From positions 492,833 to 556,832 of the forward strand of contig NZ_JAULRT010000035.1 in NCBI RefSeq assembly GCF_030518215.1: a DNA stretch of 64,000 bases. The letters are read 5' to 3'. Source of the stretch: Gilvimarinus algae. Lineage in GTDB: Bacteria > Pseudomonadota > Gammaproteobacteria > Pseudomonadales > Cellvibrionaceae. Positions 27,951 to 36,957 of this stretch are shown in pieces. The notes under the pieces were generated by a model. The model did not search any database. It saw nothing but the letters and a program-made list of their open reading frames with translations, and was not told the DNA's origin. The first letter of the stretch is position 1. Every line of letters begins with the position of its first letter. The translations under genes were made by a program, and so were the position numbers.

Positions 27951-28694
27951 ATGACAACCTTTGACGGCAACCGAAACCTGACTCACCAAGTCACCTATGA
28001 GCTGGGCCGGGCAATAGTTCAGGGTAAATACAAGGTGGGTGATCACTTCCCCACCGAGGCGCAAATGTGCCAGCACTATCGCATCAGTCGCAGCGTTGTG
28101 CGCGAAGCGGTAAAAATGCTGACGGCCAAAGGGCTGATTTCTTCGCGGCCGCGCCAGGGCATTCGGGTGCTGCCTCCCTCGGCCTGGAATGTGTTTGACG
28201 TGGATGTCTTGCAGTGGACGCTCACCGGCCGACCTTCGCTTGAGCTGCTGCGCGAGTTCAACGAACTGCGCTCTACCGTCGAGCCCGAAGCTGCGGCGCT
28301 GGCCGCGCGCCACCAGAGTCCTGAGGCGATAGAGGCCATTGGTCGGGCGCTCGAGCGCGTGCGCTTGGCCGGGCAGGGGGAGGATGACCCACTGGAGGCG
28401 AATATCGAGTTTCATACCTCCATCTTGCTGGCCAGCAACAATCGCTTTTTTATTCAGCTGCGTAACTTTATCCAGACCGCCCTGCGCGTCAGCACCGCCT
28501 GCTCCAGCCAATTGCTCGATGCCGTAGTGGGTCGCTACGGTGACCACAAAAGCATCTTTGACGCCATCAGCGAGGGCGATGCCCGTGCTGCCCAGTCTGG
28601 CATGAGCGCCCTGCTGGGCGAGTCCTGCCGACAAGTGGCGGGCATTGTCGAGCTGCGTGCGGCCAACAGCGCAGGGCTCGCTGCCATCTCCTGA
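27951..28694 (+). CDS. FadR-type GntR regulator, DgoR-like
   Basis: 247 residues from the ATG at 27951; an in-frame GTG at 27939 would add four residues. An N-terminal winged helix (about residues 5-72) has the GntR pattern VGDHFPTEAQMCQHYRISRSVVREAVKMLTAKGLI with basic SRPRQGIRVLPP. The following WNVFDVDVLQWTL matches DgoR-like sugar-acid regulators. A C-terminal FCD effector domain carries the His-containing EANIEFHTSILLASNN. It precedes the aldose oxidation genes and probably controls them in response to a sugar acid. Candidate operators lie at 27844 and 29589. Confidence 0.85.
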   Translation: MTTFDGNRNLTHQVTYELGRAIVQGKYKVGDHFPTEAQMCQHYRISRSVVREAVKMLTAKGLISSRPRQGIRVLPPSAWNVFDVDVLQWTLTGRPSLELLREFNELRSTVEPEAAALAARHQSPEAIEAIGRALERVRLAGQGEDDPLEANIEFHTSILLASNNRFFIQLRNFIQTALRVSTACSSQLLDAVVGRYGDHKSIFDAISEGDARAAQSGMSALLGESCRQVAGIVELRAANSAGLAAIS

Positions 28695-28779
28695 TCGCAG
28701 GCGCAGCATTCGGCGCCGGAAGGCGATATACTCTGCACCGTTTCGGATACTTTCCCGAGCCCGGTGTTAGAGGTGAGTC

Positions 28780-29556
28780 ATGACCCAACCTGCTGAGCGT
28801 ACGCTCTACCCCAGCCTACGGGGCAAAACCGTATTTATCACCGGTGGTGCCACGGGCATAGGCGCCTGCATGGTCGAGGCATTCCTCTACCAGGGCGCGA
28901 AAGTTGGATTTGTCGACATCGCCGCTGAAGAGGGCAAGAGCCTCGCCGAACACCTGGCATCGGATTACCCCGCCGCGGTCTTTTTCGAGCCGTGTGATGT
29001 CACCGATGTGCCGGCTTTGCGGCGCGCCATTGAGGCGATTGAAGGGCATTTGGGTCAGGTGGACGTGCTGATCAATAACGTGGCCAACGACAAGCGCTGC
29101 GATCCTCTGACCCTGGCCGACGATAACTGGCACAGCTCTCTGGCCGTCAATCTCGACGCCGCTTTCTTTACCACTCGTGCAATTGCGCCCGGTATGGCGG
29201 CCAATGGCGGCGGTGTCATCATCAATTTCAGTTCCATCAATGCCCTGCTGGGACCTGCGCAAATGCCCAGTTATGTGACCGCCAAGGCCGGCCTTCTTGG
29301 GCTGACCCGGGCTCTGGCGTCGGATTTTGCCAGTGATAATATCCGCGTCAATGCGATTATTCCCGGCTGGGTGGCCACGGATAAGCAGCTGGAAAAGTGG
29401 CTGACGCCGGACATGGAGGCCAAGTGGATGGAGAACGTGCGCTTGAAGCGGCGGCTGGTGCCCGCCGATGTGGCGAATATGGCGCTGTTTCTCGCCTCCA
29501 GCGATGCCGCCATGATCACCGGTCAGCAGTTTGTAGTGGACGGCGGCCGTTTATAG
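28780..29556 (+). CDS. SDR family aldose 1-dehydrogenase (XylB-like)
   Basis: 258 residues. Classical SDR: cofactor loop TGGATGIG (about 21-28) preceded by TVFI, acid loop DIAAEEG, active-site Ser-Tyr-Lys in INFSSINALLGPAQMPSYVTAK, and NNVAND (variant of NNAG). The layout from YPSLRGKTVFITGG to the final ITGQQFVVDGGRL resembles Caulobacter XylB-type D-xylose dehydrogenase. Galactose, arabinose and fucose dehydrogenases share this fold, so the sugar is not fixed. It oxidises an aldose to its lactone, the substrate of the lactonase encoded at 31245. An unusual VAN at the NNAG position is noted. Confidence 0.85.
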   Translation: MTQPAERTLYPSLRGKTVFITGGATGIGACMVEAFLYQGAKVGFVDIAAEEGKSLAEHLASDYPAAVFFEPCDVTDVPALRRAIEAIEGHLGQVDVLINNVANDKRCDPLTLADDNWHSSLAVNLDAAFFTTRAIAPGMAANGGGVIINFSSINALLGPAQMPSYVTAKAGLLGLTRALASDFASDNIRVNAIIPGWVATDKQLEKWLTPDMEAKWMENVRLKRRLVPADVANMALFLASSDAAMITGQQFVVDGGRL

Positions 29557-29588
29557 GCGGCCTCTGCCTGAGCAGTATAGCGTGCTAG

Positions 29589-29602
29589 TTAGTACTTACT
29601 AA
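29589..29602. promoter_or_regulatory. candidate GntR operator before the symporter gene
   Basis: Perfect inverted repeat TTAGTA-CT-TACTAA, 76 nt upstream of the symporter ATG and 33 nt after the dehydrogenase stop. Its shape (6-bp arms, 2-nt centre) resembles operators of FadR-type regulators such as TTGGTATACCAA. Likely bound by the regulator encoded at 27951; this is inference. Confidence 0.45.
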
Positions 29603-29616
29603 TACAAACAATAACA

Positions 29617-29636
29617 CCTGCTGGAGCAGGGTTTTT
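29617..29636 (+). terminator. short T-tailed hairpin after the aldose dehydrogenase gene
   Basis: Stem CCTGC/GCAGG with a 4-nt loop, then G and five T residues. The stem is short, so termination would be partial. It lies between the candidate operator and the symporter start, so it could also attenuate a transcript starting near the operator. Confidence 0.45.
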
Positions 29637-29677
29637 GCAGTATTTCGCAATAATAAAAACGTTTCAGGAGTTAGCCT

Positions 29678-31243
29678 ATGTCCCTTTCCGCGATTGATAT
29701 CACGGCTTTTGTGCTTTACTGCATCGCTCTCGTGGGCATTGCCTGGTGGGTGTCGCGGGAGAAGGCCGGCCACAAAAAAAACACCGAAGATTATTTTCTC
29801 GCCGGCAAATCCCTGCCCTGGTGGGCCATAGGCGCCTCGCTGATCGCGGCCAATATTTCTGCCGAGCAAATTATCGGCATGTCCGGTTCGGGCTTTGCGA
29901 TTGGCCTCGGCATTGCCTCCTACGAGTGGATGGCGGCCATCACCCTGCTCATTATCGGCAAATACTTTTTACCGATTTTTCTGAAAAAGGGCATCTACAC
30001 CATGCCCCAGTTTCTGGAAGAGCGTTACGATCACCGCGTGCGGATCATTATGGCGATCTTCTGGCTGGCGCTCTATGTACTGGTCAATCTCACCTCTGTG
30101 CTCTGGCTGGGGGCGCTGGCGATCAACGCCATCACTGGGCTGGATCTGGTCTACGGGCTGATTTTCCTGGCGGCTTTCTCGGTCGGTTACTCCGTCTACG
30201 GCGGGCTGAAAGCCGTCGCCCTGACGGACATTATTCAGGTGGTGTTGCTGATTTTTGGCGGTCTACTGGTGTCCTATCTGGCGCTGGACAAGATAGCCGA
30301 AGGCGAGGGTGCCTGGGCCGGCTTCAGCATTATGCTGGCCGACATGCCGGAAAAATTCGACATGATTCTGGATCCCTCCAATGAGCACTACGTCAGCTTG
30401 CCGGGTATCTCGGTGTTGGTCGGCGGGCTGTGGATCATGAATTTGTCTTACTGGGGCTTTAACCAATACATCACCCAGCGCACCCTGGCCGCCAAATCCC
30501 TCGCCGAGGCGCAGAAGGGCATTGCCTTTGCCGCCTACCTGAAACTGCTGATGCCGGTGATCGTGGTGCTGCCGGGTATTGCCGCCGCCATGCTAACGCC
30601 TGATCTGGCCAAGCCCGATCAGGCCTACCCGGAAATGATGAAGCTGGTGCCCCAGGGTTTGCTGGGCATTACCTTTGCCGCGTTGGTGGCGGCCATCGCC
30701 TCGTCGCTGGGCTCAATGGTGAACTCGATTTCCACTATCTTTACCGTCGATTTGTACAAGCGGGTGATCAACCCCGAGGCCTCCGAACACCAGATGGTGT
30801 GGCTGGGCCGTATTGTGGCGGTGCTCGCCATGGTGATCGCGGTGATTATTGCGCGTCCGCTGCTCGGCAATTTCCCCCAGGCCTTTCAGTTTATTCAGGA
30901 GTTTACCGGGTTCTTTACGCCCGGCATTGTCAGTATTTTTTTGCTGGGCTTTTTCTGGAAAAAGGCCACGGCGCTGTCGGCGCTCGCCTCGGCCTTCGCC
31001 TCGGTGATTCTTTCAGCCCTGTTCTGGAAGTTCCTGCCGGCGTTTCCGTTTATGGACCGTGTGGGCGTGGTTTTCCTGCTCTGTGTCGCCATTTCGGTGG
31101 TCCTCACCCTGCTCGCAGGTGGGCGCGATCAGCCCAAGGCGATCGCCCTGGGTGACATCGACTTTGCCACTGCCGGCAGCTTCAAGCTCCTGAGCCTGGG
31201 GGTGCTGGTCATCGTCGCCGCGCTCTATATCACCTGGTGGTAG
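29678..31243 (+). CDS. Na+/sugar symporter of the SSS family
   Basis: 521 residues, about 14 hydrophobic helices. SSS/SGLT features include ENYFLAGKSLPWW-like DYFLAGKSLPWWAIGASLIAANISAEQIIGMSG at the N-terminus, the PQFLEERYDHRVR segment, TDIIQVVLLIFGG, and NQYITQRTLAAKSLAEAQKG. It belongs to the vSGLT/SglT sugar branch rather than proline or solute:acetate branches. It imports an aldose with Na+, which suits a marine host. The ATG follows a GGAG site (CAGGAGTTAGCCT). The lactonase gene starts one base after its stop. Confidence 0.9.
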   Translation: MSLSAIDITAFVLYCIALVGIAWWVSREKAGHKKNTEDYFLAGKSLPWWAIGASLIAANISAEQIIGMSGSGFAIGLGIASYEWMAAITLLIIGKYFLPIFLKKGIYTMPQFLEERYDHRVRIIMAIFWLALYVLVNLTSVLWLGALAINAITGLDLVYGLIFLAAFSVGYSVYGGLKAVALTDIIQVVLLIFGGLLVSYLALDKIAEGEGAWAGFSIMLADMPEKFDMILDPSNEHYVSLPGISVLVGGLWIMNLSYWGFNQYITQRTLAAKSLAEAQKGIAFAAYLKLLMPVIVVLPGIAAAMLTPDLAKPDQAYPEMMKLVPQGLLGITFAALVAAIASSLGSMVNSISTIFTVDLYKRVINPEASEHQMVWLGRIVAVLAMVIAVIIARPLLGNFPQAFQFIQEFTGFFTPGIVSIFLLGFFWKKATALSALASAFASVILSALFWKFLPAFPFMDRVGVVFLLCVAISVVLTLLAGGRDQPKAIALGDIDFATAGSFKLLSLGVLVIVAALYITWW

Positions 31244-31244
31244 C

Positions 31245-32111
31245 GTGGAGCTGGTTAGCGAAGTCGAGGCCGGCTGCGAGCTGGGCGAGTCCGTCCTCTG
31301 GCATCCGCTGGAGCAGCGCATCTGGTGGACGGACATTCTCGGTTGCCGGCTCTATGCCTGCGCTCTCAATGGCAGTGAGCTGACCTGCTGGAAAACCCCT
31401 GAGCCGCTCACTGCCTTTGGTTTTACCGATCGGGCCGGTCAGTTAATCGTCAGTTTTGCCTCGGGCATTGCCTACTTCTGGCCTGACTCCGGCGAGGTGC
31501 AGTGGCTGGCGCGACCGGACATCGGCCGTGCCGAGCGCTTTAACGATGGCCGGGTGGATCCCGAGGGGCGCTTTTGGGCGGGTACCATGGCTCCCGGCAG
31601 GCCCGGCGAAGCGGCGCTCTACTGTTACGATGGCGAGCTGCATCTAGCGCTTAAGGGATTGGAAATTGCCAATGGTCTGTGCTGGTCGCCGGACGGGCGC
31701 ACCGCCTACCACGCCGACTCCCCGCGTCGGCAGATACGTGAGTTTCAGGTGGCCAGTGGCCGCTTACAGCGGTCGCGACGCTTTGCCCACACCACCGACG
31801 GCTTTCCCGATGGCGCCTGCACCGATGCCCAAGGCAACCTCTGGAGTGCCCTCTGGGGCGGCGGCAAAGTGGTCTGCTACAGCTCGGCGGGCAAGGTGCT
31901 GGGGGAGTTTTCTCTGCCCGTCTCCCAGCCCACTTGTGTGGCTTTTGGTGGGCCCGAGTACCGCCACCTTCTGGTGACCAGCGCCTGGGAGCACATGAGT
32001 CCAGAGGCGCGCGCGCGCGAGCCGCGCGCCGGCAATCTGTTTATTTACCATCAGAGCAGCCCAGGTCGCCCCTGCGATCTGCATCGGGTCGCGGTTGAGC
32101 GCGGGGATTAG
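31245..32111 (+). CDS. SMP-30/gluconolactonase family sugar lactonase
   Basis: 288 residues from a GTG one base after the symporter stop. Six-bladed propeller with family motifs: GCELGESVLWHPLEQRIWWTDI (Glu metal ligand), AERFNDGRVDPEGRFWAGTM (Asn-Asp), LEIANGLCWSPDGRTAYHAD (Asn and Asp ligands), and FPDGACTDAQGNLWSALWGGGKV. It hydrolyses an aldonolactone to the acid with a divalent metal. It is the second step after the dehydrogenase at 28780. Dehydratase and aldolase genes for the next steps are not in the window. Confidence 0.92.
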   Translation: MELVSEVEAGCELGESVLWHPLEQRIWWTDILGCRLYACALNGSELTCWKTPEPLTAFGFTDRAGQLIVSFASGIAYFWPDSGEVQWLARPDIGRAERFNDGRVDPEGRFWAGTMAPGRPGEAALYCYDGELHLALKGLEIANGLCWSPDGRTAYHADSPRRQIREFQVASGRLQRSRRFAHTTDGFPDGACTDAQGNLWSALWGGGKVVCYSSAGKVLGEFSLPVSQPTCVAFGGPEYRHLLVTSAWEHMSPEARAREPRAGNLFIYHQSSPGRPCDLHRVAVERGD

Positions 32112-32281
32112 CTCACTTTCGGGCGCCTCTTATAGCGCTTGTGTCTAACGGGGGACTCTGTCATTGTTGGTGGCCGGTGGCTAACAAAATCAGGTGAAAA
32201 GTCGCGCGATCGTCGCTATCATCATAAAAAATGCGCCAGGCGACACTTTGGCGGTAGGCAGCCCCTGGCCACACAACCCCG

Positions 32282-34696
32282 ATGGATTCTATGACCATAG
32301 ACCTGTTTCAACGACTGTCTTACAAGCTGGCGCGTACCAGCTTTGTGGTCGTTGTGGTGCTCGGTGTACTGGTCGCCAGCCTGCAGGTTTACCTGGATTT
32401 TCGTAGCCAGTATCGGGAGATTAAAGCCAATGTCGAAGAGATCAGTCGCGTAAGCCGCACTGCGGCCCAGCGCGCCGTGTTCCTGCTCGACGATCGGCTC
32501 GCCGAGCAGGTGGTGCAGGGGCTCGCCGAGTACCGCTTTTTAAGCTATATCGCCATACTCGATGATCAGGGCCAGTTGATGGCCGAGCATCGGCAAACCG
32601 CCGTTGCCAGCCAGACACAGTGGTTAACCCGGCTTTTGGTGGGTGACAAAGAGTCCTTCCACTATCCCCTGCAGACCTCCGCAAATATGCCGCCCGGCAT
32701 GCTGGAGCTGGAGTTGAACAAGGACCGCGCCTTGAGCCCCTTCTATCAGCGCGCTTGGCGGGTGATGCTGACGGGAACGGCGCGCAACGTGGGCATCGCT
32801 CTGGTATTGGTGCTGGTTTATCACTTTCTGCTGACCCGGCCACTGGTGAATCTGGCCTCCAAGTTTGCCGCCCTCGATCACACCCGGGTGCCGGTCAACA
32901 ATATCCCGCACCTGAGAAAGCACGAGCAGGACGAGCTCGGTTACATCGTCAATTCAGCCAACCGTTTGCTCACCAATTTCAATCAAAAGCATGCTCAGTT
33001 ACAGCATCAACAGCAGCAGCTCAGCCTGATCCTCGATGCCAGTCCCAATCAGGTGTTTGCCGTCAATGAAAATGGCGAGTTACTGTTCTACAACCAGTCG
33101 TTTAAACGCTATTTCGATCGCGATGTTTTTGACAACTATTTTGAGCTTTTGGCCAGTTGCGAGATCAAAGAGGCGAGTCAGATACGCGGGCTGATTCAGC
33201 GGGTGTGCCGCAAGCAGTCGCCGGTGTTCAATCGCCAGCAGCATTTGAGCGGCATTCATAACGAAAGCCACGTGATGCAGATGTCTCTGGTGCCTTTTGT
33301 CTCCGAGCATGTCACCCATGTGATCGTCGTGCTCAACAACATTACCGAGCTGGTTGAGGCCGAGGAGCGGGTCGAGTACCTCGCCTACTGCGACACCCTC
33401 ACAGGGTTGGCCAACCGCAATAAAATCCTCGAGCAATTGCAGGAAGATTTGCACCGGTGTAAAGCGAGCAACCGCTACGGGGCAGCGTTGTTGATCGACT
33501 TAAACGATTTTAAGCGCATCAATGACACCATGGGTCACTCCTTGGGTGATGAACTCTTGTTACACATTTCCCAGCGTATGGCCATGCGAGTGCGTGAGCC
33601 CGAAACGCTGGCCCGGCTCGGTGGCGACGAGTTCATTCTGAGTATGCCCGAAATCGGCGAAACCATAGAGCAGGCGCGCCAGCGCGCCGAGCAGGTCGCC
33701 GAGCGTTTTTTGCAAACCATCAGTCAGCCAGTCACCCTCGCCAATCAGGACTTCTCGGTGAATGCCACAGTGGGCATCGCGCTCTATCCGCTGGGTGAGG
33801 TGACGGTTGAGGTGTTGTTGTCCCAGGCCGATACCGCGCTCAATGAAGCGAAGCGCCGCGCCCATGGCAGCTACCAGTTGTTTGAGCCGCAGATGGCCGA
33901 AGAGGTCAACCGGCTGTTGCAGCTCGAATCGGATATTCGCACCTCTTATCAGGAACATCACTTTACGTTTTATCTGCAACCGTTGATTGATTTGCACGCC
34001 CGCTCCTTAGTGGGCGCGGAGGCGTTGATCCGCTGGGAGCACCCGCTGCGCGGTCTGGTGCAGCCGGGCGAGTTCATCGGCTTTCTGGAAAACTCGGATA
34101 TGATCAATCCGGTGGGCTTGCAGCTGCTGGATGATGTTTGCCAGTTTATTCGTATGCACAAAGAGCAGGGGCGCTTTCCGCCGGAGTTGCGCATTGCCGT
34201 CAACATCAGCGAGCGGCAACTCTACGACGCCGACTTTGTCGGCAAGTGCCAGTCCGTATTGAGAAAATACAAGTTGCCCGGCAGTTGTCTCGAATTTGAA
34301 ATCACCGAGGGCGCGGCGCTGCACAATCTCGATGAAGTTGTGGATAAAATGCGCAAGCTGCAAAACGAAGGTATTACGTTTGCTCTGGATGATTTTGGCA
34401 CCGGCTACAGCTCCCTGAGTTATTTAAAACGCCTGCCCGTGAACAAAGTTAAAATCGATAAATCTTTTATCGATGACATCACCATCGACCCGCAGGATGC
34501 GGCTATGGTCGCCTCCATTATCGCCATTGCCCGCAACATGAACTTGCTTATCGTCGCCGAAGGTGTGGAAACCGATGCCCAGGCCCAGTGGCTCAGTCAG
34601 TACGAGGGGATTTTGATCCAGGGGTATCTGTTCGACAAACCGCTTACCGCGCAGACCTTTGCGCAAAATTACCTGCCCGAGCCCGCCGTTTTCTAA
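32282..34696 (+). CDS. membrane GGDEF-EAL c-di-GMP protein with extracytoplasmic sensor
   Basis: 804 residues. A membrane helix at about residues 20-38 and another at about 165-185 enclose a periplasmic sensing segment of about 130 residues (RAVFLLDDRLAEQVVQGLAEYRFLSYIAILDD). A short HAMP-like linker and coiled coil (QKHAQLQHQQQQLSLIL) and a PAS-like domain (about 250-370) follow. The diguanylate cyclase motif is intact, GGDEF 447-451 in RLGGDEFILSM. The EAL domain has EAL 580-582 in GAEALIRWEHP, plus FEITEGA, DDFGTGYSSL, KIDKSFI and VAEGVET. Both halves look active, so it may switch by signal. The ATG at 32291 is an alternative start. Confidence 0.92.
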   Translation: MDSMTIDLFQRLSYKLARTSFVVVVVLGVLVASLQVYLDFRSQYREIKANVEEISRVSRTAAQRAVFLLDDRLAEQVVQGLAEYRFLSYIAILDDQGQLMAEHRQTAVASQTQWLTRLLVGDKESFHYPLQTSANMPPGMLELELNKDRALSPFYQRAWRVMLTGTARNVGIALVLVLVYHFLLTRPLVNLASKFAALDHTRVPVNNIPHLRKHEQDELGYIVNSANRLLTNFNQKHAQLQHQQQQLSLILDASPNQVFAVNENGELLFYNQSFKRYFDRDVFDNYFELLASCEIKEASQIRGLIQRVCRKQSPVFNRQQHLSGIHNESHVMQMSLVPFVSEHVTHVIVVLNNITELVEAEERVEYLAYCDTLTGLANRNKILEQLQEDLHRCKASNRYGAALLIDLNDFKRINDTMGHSLGDELLLHISQRMAMRVREPETLARLGGDEFILSMPEIGETIEQARQRAEQVAERFLQTISQPVTLANQDFSVNATVGIALYPLGEVTVEVLLSQADTALNEAKRRAHGSYQLFEPQMAEEVNRLLQLESDIRTSYQEHHFTFYLQPLIDLHARSLVGAEALIRWEHPLRGLVQPGEFIGFLENSDMINPVGLQLLDDVCQFIRMHKEQGRFPPELRIAVNISERQLYDADFVGKCQSVLRKYKLPGSCLEFEITEGAALHNLDEVVDKMRKLQNEGITFALDDFGTGYSSLSYLKRLPVNKVKIDKSFIDDITIDPQDAAMVASIIAIARNMNLLIVAEGVETDAQAQWLSQYEGILIQGYLFDKPLTAQTFAQNYLPEPAVF

Positions 34697-35502
34697 GGCT
34701 GCTTTAAAATGGCCGGCATAGGGGCTAGCTCACCGGTCAGAGGCCAACCGTTTTCACTCGCCAGCGCCTCGCGGGCGGCCAGGCGATCTTGCGCGTGGGG
34801 GTGGGTTGCCATCCAGGCCGGAGCGAGTTCTTCGGAGCTTGCCAGCTGCTCAAACAATTCAGCGCTGCCATTGAGGTGACCGTAATGCCGGTAGACTGCC
34901 CGATAGGCCCAGGCATCGGCGTCTTGCTCAAAGTGCCTTGAGTAATTGAGCAGCGCCAGTGAACCGCCGGTACCCGCCAACGTTGTGAGGTCCGACTGCC
35001 CGAACACCAGCGCCAGTGACAGAGATAGGCCGAGTTGCCTCGCGGCGGATTGAATGGGATGACGCCTCTGCACATGAGCGATTTCGTGGGCCAGGACAAA
35101 AGCGAGGGCCTGCTCCGACTCCAGTGCGTCCAAAAGCCCCTGAAAAATAAGCAAGTGACCGCCGAGTGTGGCAAATGCATTAACGGTGTCGTCTGCGTTG
35201 TAATGCAGGGTAACAGAGAGGGCCGGGTCCAGGCCGCCAGCGCGGGCGAGTTGGTCGGCGAGCCGTTGCAGTTCATCGGCCTTTTCGTTATCGGGCTGCT
35301 CCGCCTCGGTCCAGCCGTTGGCGAGGCGCCTTTCCCAGACGAAGGGACTGAAGCGCGCCAGCTCGGTCAGTGCATAGAGCAATAGCAGCATCGATAAAGC
35401 GATGACGCCGAGCACCAGCGCCAGGCGTTTGAGCAAGTCGCCGACCCAGGGCTCCGTTTGGGCGTTGATGTGCTCGGGCGGCTGGCGGTTCTGGTAACCC
35501 AT
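34693..35502 (-). CDS. membrane-anchored M48 family zinc metalloprotease
   Basis: 269 residues. One membrane helix near the N-terminus (LLKRLALVLGVIALSMLLLLYALTEL, about 24-49) is followed by a peptidase M48 domain with LAHEIAHVQRRHP (HExxH), and the third ligand region FEQDADAWAYRAV (Glu in the ExxAD pattern). M48 domains act in protein quality control at the membrane (BepA, HtpX-like). It overlaps the YbjQ-type gene at 35502 by one nt, so they are one operon. Convergent overlap of 4 nt with the GGDEF-EAL gene. Confidence 0.88.
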   Translation of the reverse strand: MGYQNRQPPEHINAQTEPWVGDLLKRLALVLGVIALSMLLLLYALTELARFSPFVWERRLANGWTEAEQPDNEKADELQRLADQLARAGGLDPALSVTLHYNADDTVNAFATLGGHLLIFQGLLDALESEQALAFVLAHEIAHVQRRHPIQSAARQLGLSLSLALVFGQSDLTTLAGTGGSLALLNYSRHFEQDADAWAYRAVYRHYGHLNGSAELFEQLASSEELAPAWMATHPHAQDRLAAREALASENGWPLTGELAPMPAILKQP

Positions 35503-35984
35503 CAGCGCTTTGGTGGAGAACGCAAAGCCGTGCCGTAGGCAATGACTTCAAGGCAGGCCGTTCCGGCGCGTGCGCTGCGCCCGGCAATGGCCGCCGTCTG
35601 CAGTTTGACGTTAAAAACCGATTGGGCGCCCTGCGCCTGCGCCTGCTCTTTCATGCGCAAAATCGCCTCGCGGCGGGCGCGGTCGAGCAGACTCTCGTAA
35701 GTGTTGAGCCGACCACCCACCAACATTCTCAATATGGCGACAAAGCGCTTGAAGTAATCCGCCGAAATCACCACCGAGCCCACGACCAACAGCGAGGATG
35801 GTGCTGGCACTTGTGGCGGAGGGAGGCGCTCGGGAAACACCAGCACATGGCGCAACTGACGCTCGCGCTGGTATATGCTTTTGTAGTGCCGCCGCTCGGC
35901 GGCCGAGCCAAAAATCAGCCCGCAGAGCATCAACGCGGCAAAGACAATCAGTGGCCCGGCAAGCTGGGCAAAGGCAGCGTTCAT
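35502..35984 (-). CDS. YbjQ-like (UPF0145) protein with N-terminal membrane helix
   Basis: 160 residues. A membrane helix (LAGPLIVFAALMLCGLIFGSA, about 8-28) is followed by a YbjQ-like domain: LLVVGSVVISADYFKRFVAILRMLVGGRLNTYESLLDRARREAILRMKEQAQAQGAQSVFNVKLQT, ending with ACLEVIAYGTAL. This domain forms pentameric/decameric rings in known homologues. The soluble paralog follows upstream at 35988. Function unknown; the M48 protease gene is translationally linked (1-nt overlap). Confidence 0.75.
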   Translation of the reverse strand: MNAAFAQLAGPLIVFAALMLCGLIFGSAAERRHYKSIYQRERQLRHVLVFPERLPPPQVPAPSSLLVVGSVVISADYFKRFVAILRMLVGGRLNTYESLLDRARREAILRMKEQAQAQGAQSVFNVKLQTAAIAGRSARAGTACLEVIAYGTALRSPPKR

Positions 35985-35987
35985 GCT

Positions 35988-36302
35988 TCACTCCAGGACA
36001 ACGGCGGTACCGTAGGCAAAGAGCTCGCTGGCGCCCTGGGCGACGGAGCTGGTGGAAAACCGAACATTGAGAACCGCATTGGCGCCAATGGCTTTGGCCT
36101 GCTGGGTCATTCGCTCAATGGCTTCCTGTCGTGAATCGTTGAGCAGTTCGGTATAGCCTTTGAGCTCACCGCCAAACACATTCTTGAAACTGGCGGCGAT
36201 GTCTCTGCCCACATGCTTAGCGCGCACCGTACTGCCCTGCACCAGGCCCAGATGCTCGACCACTTTGCGGCCGGGCACTACTTCCAAATTGCTGATCAGC
36301 AT
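35988..36302 (-). CDS. ybjQ: YbjQ family (UPF0145) protein
   Basis: 104 residues, the standard YbjQ length. Signature: SNLEVVPGRKVVEHLGLVQGSTVRAKHVGRDIAASFKNVFGGELKGYTELLNDSRQEAIERMTQQAKAIGANAVLNVRFST, ending LFAYGTAVVL. The fold is a small alpha/beta ring-forming unit with unknown biological role. Its stop lies 3 nt before the start of the TM-containing paralog, which suggests a duplicated pair in one operon with the M48 protease. Confidence 0.92.
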   Translation of the reverse strand: MLISNLEVVPGRKVVEHLGLVQGSTVRAKHVGRDIAASFKNVFGGELKGYTELLNDSRQEAIERMTQQAKAIGANAVLNVRFSTSSVAQGASELFAYGTAVVLE

Positions 36303-36330
36303 AGATCGAATTCCCTTTGAGGATAGGTCT

Positions 36331-36891
36331 TCACGGCGTCTCGCCGAGGTATTGGTCTTTGAGTTTGACGTAATTGTCCGCCGAATAGGAGAAAAACGCT
36401 CGTTCGCTGTCTTTTAGCGGCCGGATTTGCTTGCAAGGTGAGCCCATATACAAATAGCCCGACGCCAGGCGCTTGCCGGGTGGTACCAGAGAGCCGGCAC
36501 CGAGCACCACTTCGCTCTCAATGACGGCGCCGTCCAGCACAGTTGAGCCAATCCCGATCAGTACCCGGTCGCCAATGGTGCAGCCGTGCAGGCAGACACT
36601 GTGGCCCACGGTGACCTCCGAGCCGATGTTCAGCGGATAGCCCTCGGGGTTAAACGGCCCGGCGTGGGTGATGTGCAGGACAGTGTTGTCTTGAATACTG
36701 GTGCGCTCGCCTATACGTATAGAGTGCATATCGCCGCGCGCCACGGCAAAGGGCCAGACGGACGAGTCGGCGCCGATGGTGACATCGCCGATCAGCAGGG
36801 CGCAGGGATCAATGTACACCCGCTCGCCGAGCGCGGGGGTGGACGGCCCAAAGCGGCGGATACGAGCGCCTTGATGCGTAGTTGAATTCAT
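36331..36891 (-). CDS. gamma-type carbonic anhydrase / hexapeptide protein
   Basis: 186 residues from the ATG at 36891 with GAGAGG 6 nt upstream; a longer frame to 36921 lacks one. Left-handed beta helix built of hexapeptide repeats (VYIDPCALLIGDVTIGADSSVWPFAVARGDMHSIRIGERTSIQDNTVLHIT). Metal-binding His residues are present: NTVLHI, VTVGHSVCLHGC. It matches the YrdA/CaiE-like gamma carbonic anhydrase family. CO2 hydration is plausible but often unproven in this branch. Divergent from prlC; the two starts are 66 nt apart. Confidence 0.88.
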   Translation of the reverse strand: MNSTTHQGARIRRFGPSTPALGERVYIDPCALLIGDVTIGADSSVWPFAVARGDMHSIRIGERTSIQDNTVLHITHAGPFNPEGYPLNIGSEVTVGHSVCLHGCTIGDRVLIGIGSTVLDGAVIESEVVLGAGSLVPPGKRLASGYLYMGSPCKQIRPLKDSERAFFSYSADNYVKLKDQYLGETP

Positions 36892-36957
36892 AGCGGACCT
36901 CTCGAATAACCGGTGTATCATACTCCGGTTACCCAGAAGGCCCCAACCGGAGGAAGA

